This document shows positions 13,505 to 14,751 of a DNA stretch of 14,751 nt, in pieces. Numbering within the stretch: the first letter of the stretch is position 1; each line of letters opens with the position of its first letter. The position numbers and the translations under genes are program-made. This DNA comes from CAYHSY01 sp964359435 (lineage in GTDB: Bacteria; Patescibacteriota; Minisyncoccia; UBA6257; JAUSGH01): positions 1 to 14,751 of the forward strand of contig CAYHSY010000021.1 in assembly GCA_964359435.1 (NCBI GenBank). Reading direction: 5' to 3'. The notes below the pieces were generated by a model. The model was not told the origin of the DNA and did not search any database. It worked only from the letters and a program-made list of their open reading frames with translations.

Positions 13505-14053
13505 TTATACAAAATTATGTCCATCCACGCAAACCTCGCAAATAAAGCCGAGATCGTTGATGGAAAAAAGCTTCGGCCGCGCGGCGCCGCACCGAATACA
13601 CGCCGCGCCACGCGGGTCAAAACCGATGGCAGTCAAAAATCTCGCCCCATATTTATTAAACGGCTCCTCCGGCGGCGCGGTAAACATATTAAAAATTTCT
13701 TCCCACAACATCCGGTCGGCATCGCCTCTAAAACCGGCTTCTTTAAAAAGACGCGTTAACTTCAAACCAATTCTCAAGGCCTCCGGCTTTTTGTGCCACT
13801 CACGGCAATTATCCATGGTCACCGCGTCCGCGATTTGAAAACTGCCGCTGTCACCCCGCCCCCGCTGCAAAAGCCGCACCCGCGCAAACCGCAACGGCTC
13901 CAGATGAGCGGAAAGTTTTGAAGTTATTTTCCGCATACTGGTGCCACGCGCCATAACTCCACCCAATTCTTTGGTGTAAAGAAAAACCCGCGAATCCTGC
14001 TCACCTAATTCTTCACGGTCAATCACCAACGCGTCAGTCGTAATTTCAAACAT
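13505..14053 (-). CDS. recO: DNA repair protein RecO (short form)
   Basis: RecO loads RecA at single-stranded DNA gaps with RecF and RecR. The N-terminal OB-fold is recognisable (TDALVIDREELGEQDSRVFLYTKELGGVMARGTSMRK, residues 6-42, then LSAHLEPL). The C-terminal part carries a four-cysteine zinc ribbon, C152/C155 (CIRCG) and C172/C175 (CEVC). At 182 residues it is well below the 240-250 usual in larger genomes; the helical middle is compact, as I recall for CPR members. It begins at ATG 14053 shortly after the terminator of the Nudix gene, with only a weak AAAAG before the start. The DUF11-like gene follows after 80 nt of repeat DNA with no terminator, so the two may share a transcript. Confidence 0.88.
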   Translation of the reverse strand: MFEITTDALVIDREELGEQDSRVFLYTKELGGVMARGTSMRKITSKLSAHLEPLRFARVRLLQRGRGDSGSFQIADAVTMDNCREWHKKPEALRIGLKLTRLFKEAGFRGDADRMLWEEIFNMFTAPPEEPFNKYGARFLTAIGFDPRGAACIRCGAARPKLFSINDLGFICEVCVDGHNFV

Positions 14054-14072
14054 CTTTTAATTTTAACAAATT

Positions 14073-14105
14073 AAAAAAACCGCGCCGTCCCAAAGGATGA
14101 CGCGG
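14073..14105 (-). terminator. Rho-independent terminator of the Nudix gene
   Basis: On the minus strand CCGCGTCATCC (14105-14095) pairs with GGACGGCGCGG (14090-14080), 11 positions with one T-G pair and one A-C mismatch and a TTTG loop. It is followed by seven T (14079-14073). It sits about 6 nt after the TGA stop. Confidence 0.85.
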
Positions 14106-14111
14106 ATCCGT

Positions 14112-14561
14112 TCAATTGGTATAGGATTTGGCAACCAAATCCTGAAGTATCCCCTCCACTGCATTCTTATGAGCCGACATAAAGTTATCCAGTGTAAGAA
14201 TATCTTCCGGCTGGAACATCCTGACCTCCTCGCCGCCGTCGCCCGTTTCTCGGAGAGACGGGGTTACAGGCAAATCAACCCGGAAAACCATGAAAACGTG
14301 ATTTTGTCTTTTTTCGGACCGGAGTAGCTTGAGGGTCGTTGGATCAATCAAAACACCGATCTCTTGCCACCCCTCCCGGACCATGCATTCCTCCGGCGTC
14401 TCATCGCAAAAACCGCCTTGACCGTCGGCAACTTGCTCGCTTTTTCCTCCGGGTAATCTCCAGTACCACGGTTGCGGCTTAGACTTCTTGAGCACCAAAG
14501 GAATACCCCGCGGCGTGACCAACAAAACAACTGTCGCGAAAGCATGTGCGTGATAAGCCAC
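14112..14561 (-). CDS. Nudix hydrolase with an irregular Nudix box
   Basis: 149-residue Nudix-fold protein, a family that hydrolyses nucleoside diphosphates linked to another group. The start is GTG at 14561 with AGGAG (14573-14569) at 7-nt spacing. The fold opens with ATVVLLVTPRGIPLVLKKSK and YWRLPGGK (33-40). The Nudix box is present but unusual. About ten residues (QVADGQGGFC, 43-52) are inserted between GGKSE and DETPEEC, and the signature REUXEEXGU reads REGWQEIGV (62-70), so the first of the paired glutamates, normally a metal ligand, is Q66, while E63 and E67 remain. Activity may be altered or the substrate unusual. It has its own promoter (14639-14667) and terminator (14073-14105), so it is a single-gene unit between tRNA-Leu and recO. 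Confidence 0.85.
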   Translation of the reverse strand: MAYHAHAFATVVLLVTPRGIPLVLKKSKPQPWYWRLPGGKSEQVADGQGGFCDETPEECMVREGWQEIGVLIDPTTLKLLRSEKRQNHVFMVFRVDLPVTPSLRETGDGGEEVRMFQPEDILTLDNFMSAHKNAVEGILQDLVAKSYTN

Positions 14562-14638
14562 GGCTCATCTCCTGACTAAGTACAAAGTGCACGCGCACCT
14601 CTGGACTGGCAAAGTACACCATTAAACACCACCAACAT

Positions 14639-14667
14639 ATCATAAACTATCGATATCATAAGGTCAA
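14639..14667 (-). promoter_or_regulatory. Sigma70-type promoter of the Nudix gene
   Basis: On the minus strand TTGACC (14667-14662; 5 of 6), a 17-nt spacer, TATGAT (14644-14639; 5 of 6). Transcription would start near 14632, about 70 nt before the GTG. The -35 begins only 5 nt after the last base of tRNA-Leu. Confidence 0.7.
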
Positions 14668-14671
14668 CTTG

Positions 14672-14751
14672 TGCGCGGGACAGGAGTTGAACCTGCATGC
14701 CCTTGCGGGCGCTACCACCTCAAGGTAGTGCGTCTGCCGTTTCGCCACCCG
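14672..14751 (-). tRNA. tRNA-Leu, anticodon GAG (first bases beyond the window edge)
   Basis: The minus strand starts inside the acceptor stem (CGGG, positions 4-7). It then has the D arm GCGAAACGGCAGACGC, the anticodon arm CTACC-TTGAGGT-GGTAG with anticodon GAG, a long class II variable arm (CGCCCGCAAGGGCAT), the T arm CAGG-TTCAACT-CCTG and the 3' acceptor strand CCCGCGC with discriminator A. The long variable arm, anticodon and discriminator A73 all agree with leucine. The next bases are CAAG, so the 3' CCA is not encoded and must be added enzymatically. By complement to the 3' strand, the three missing 5' bases should be GCG. Confidence 0.92.

Overview
The window looks like chromosome of an ultra-small Candidate Phyla Radiation (Patescibacteria) bacterium, most likely Parcubacteria-like. 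This rests on the gene mix, the short versions of several housekeeping proteins, a DUF11-type surface protein, tandem M16 peptidases, and many different short palindromic or low-complexity repeats in intergenic DNA and inside coding regions. TGA ends leuS, metG, glyS and the Nudix gene, and TAG ends at least four genes. The standard bacterial code therefore applies, which argues against the TGA-recoding Gracilibacteria and Absconditabacteria. The lineage is inferred from protein features, not from a marker-gene tree.

Every gene I can support lies on the minus strand, so transcription runs from high to low coordinates. In that order: a tRNA-Leu(GAG) cut by the right edge; a Nudix hydrolase with its own promoter and terminator; recO; a large single-pass membrane-anchored DUF11-like protein; glyS (single-chain GlyRS) overlapping by ATGA with an M16 peptidase; a second M16 peptidase ending in a strong terminator; a 23-bp palindrome and a good promoter; an AI-2E/PerM-family membrane protein; metG overlapping by TGATG with tatD; a small unknown membrane protein with a terminator; a promoter and leuS; a promoter and a small CPR-type hypothetical gene split by an in-frame TAG; a terminator; and the 5' part of an hldE/rfaE-type sugar kinase cut by the left edge.

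Three aminoacyl-tRNA synthetases (Leu, Met, Gly) plus tRNA-Leu make this largely a translation and housekeeping region, with envelope genes (M16, DUF11-like protein, AI-2E family, heptose kinase) interspersed.

The most unusual aspect is the repeats. Different repeat families have entered coding sequence in frame at natural loop positions: the same 32-nt heptad repeat in both LeuRS and GlyRS, a GACCGAAG-type repeat at the LeuRS editing-domain junction, and a two-hairpin element in TatD. Other palindromes sit in almost every intergenic gap, including the leuS and metG leaders and across the glyS start codon. This resembles the protein-embedded palindromic elements known from Rickettsia, but with different sequences. 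The second notable item is the amber-interrupted small gene.
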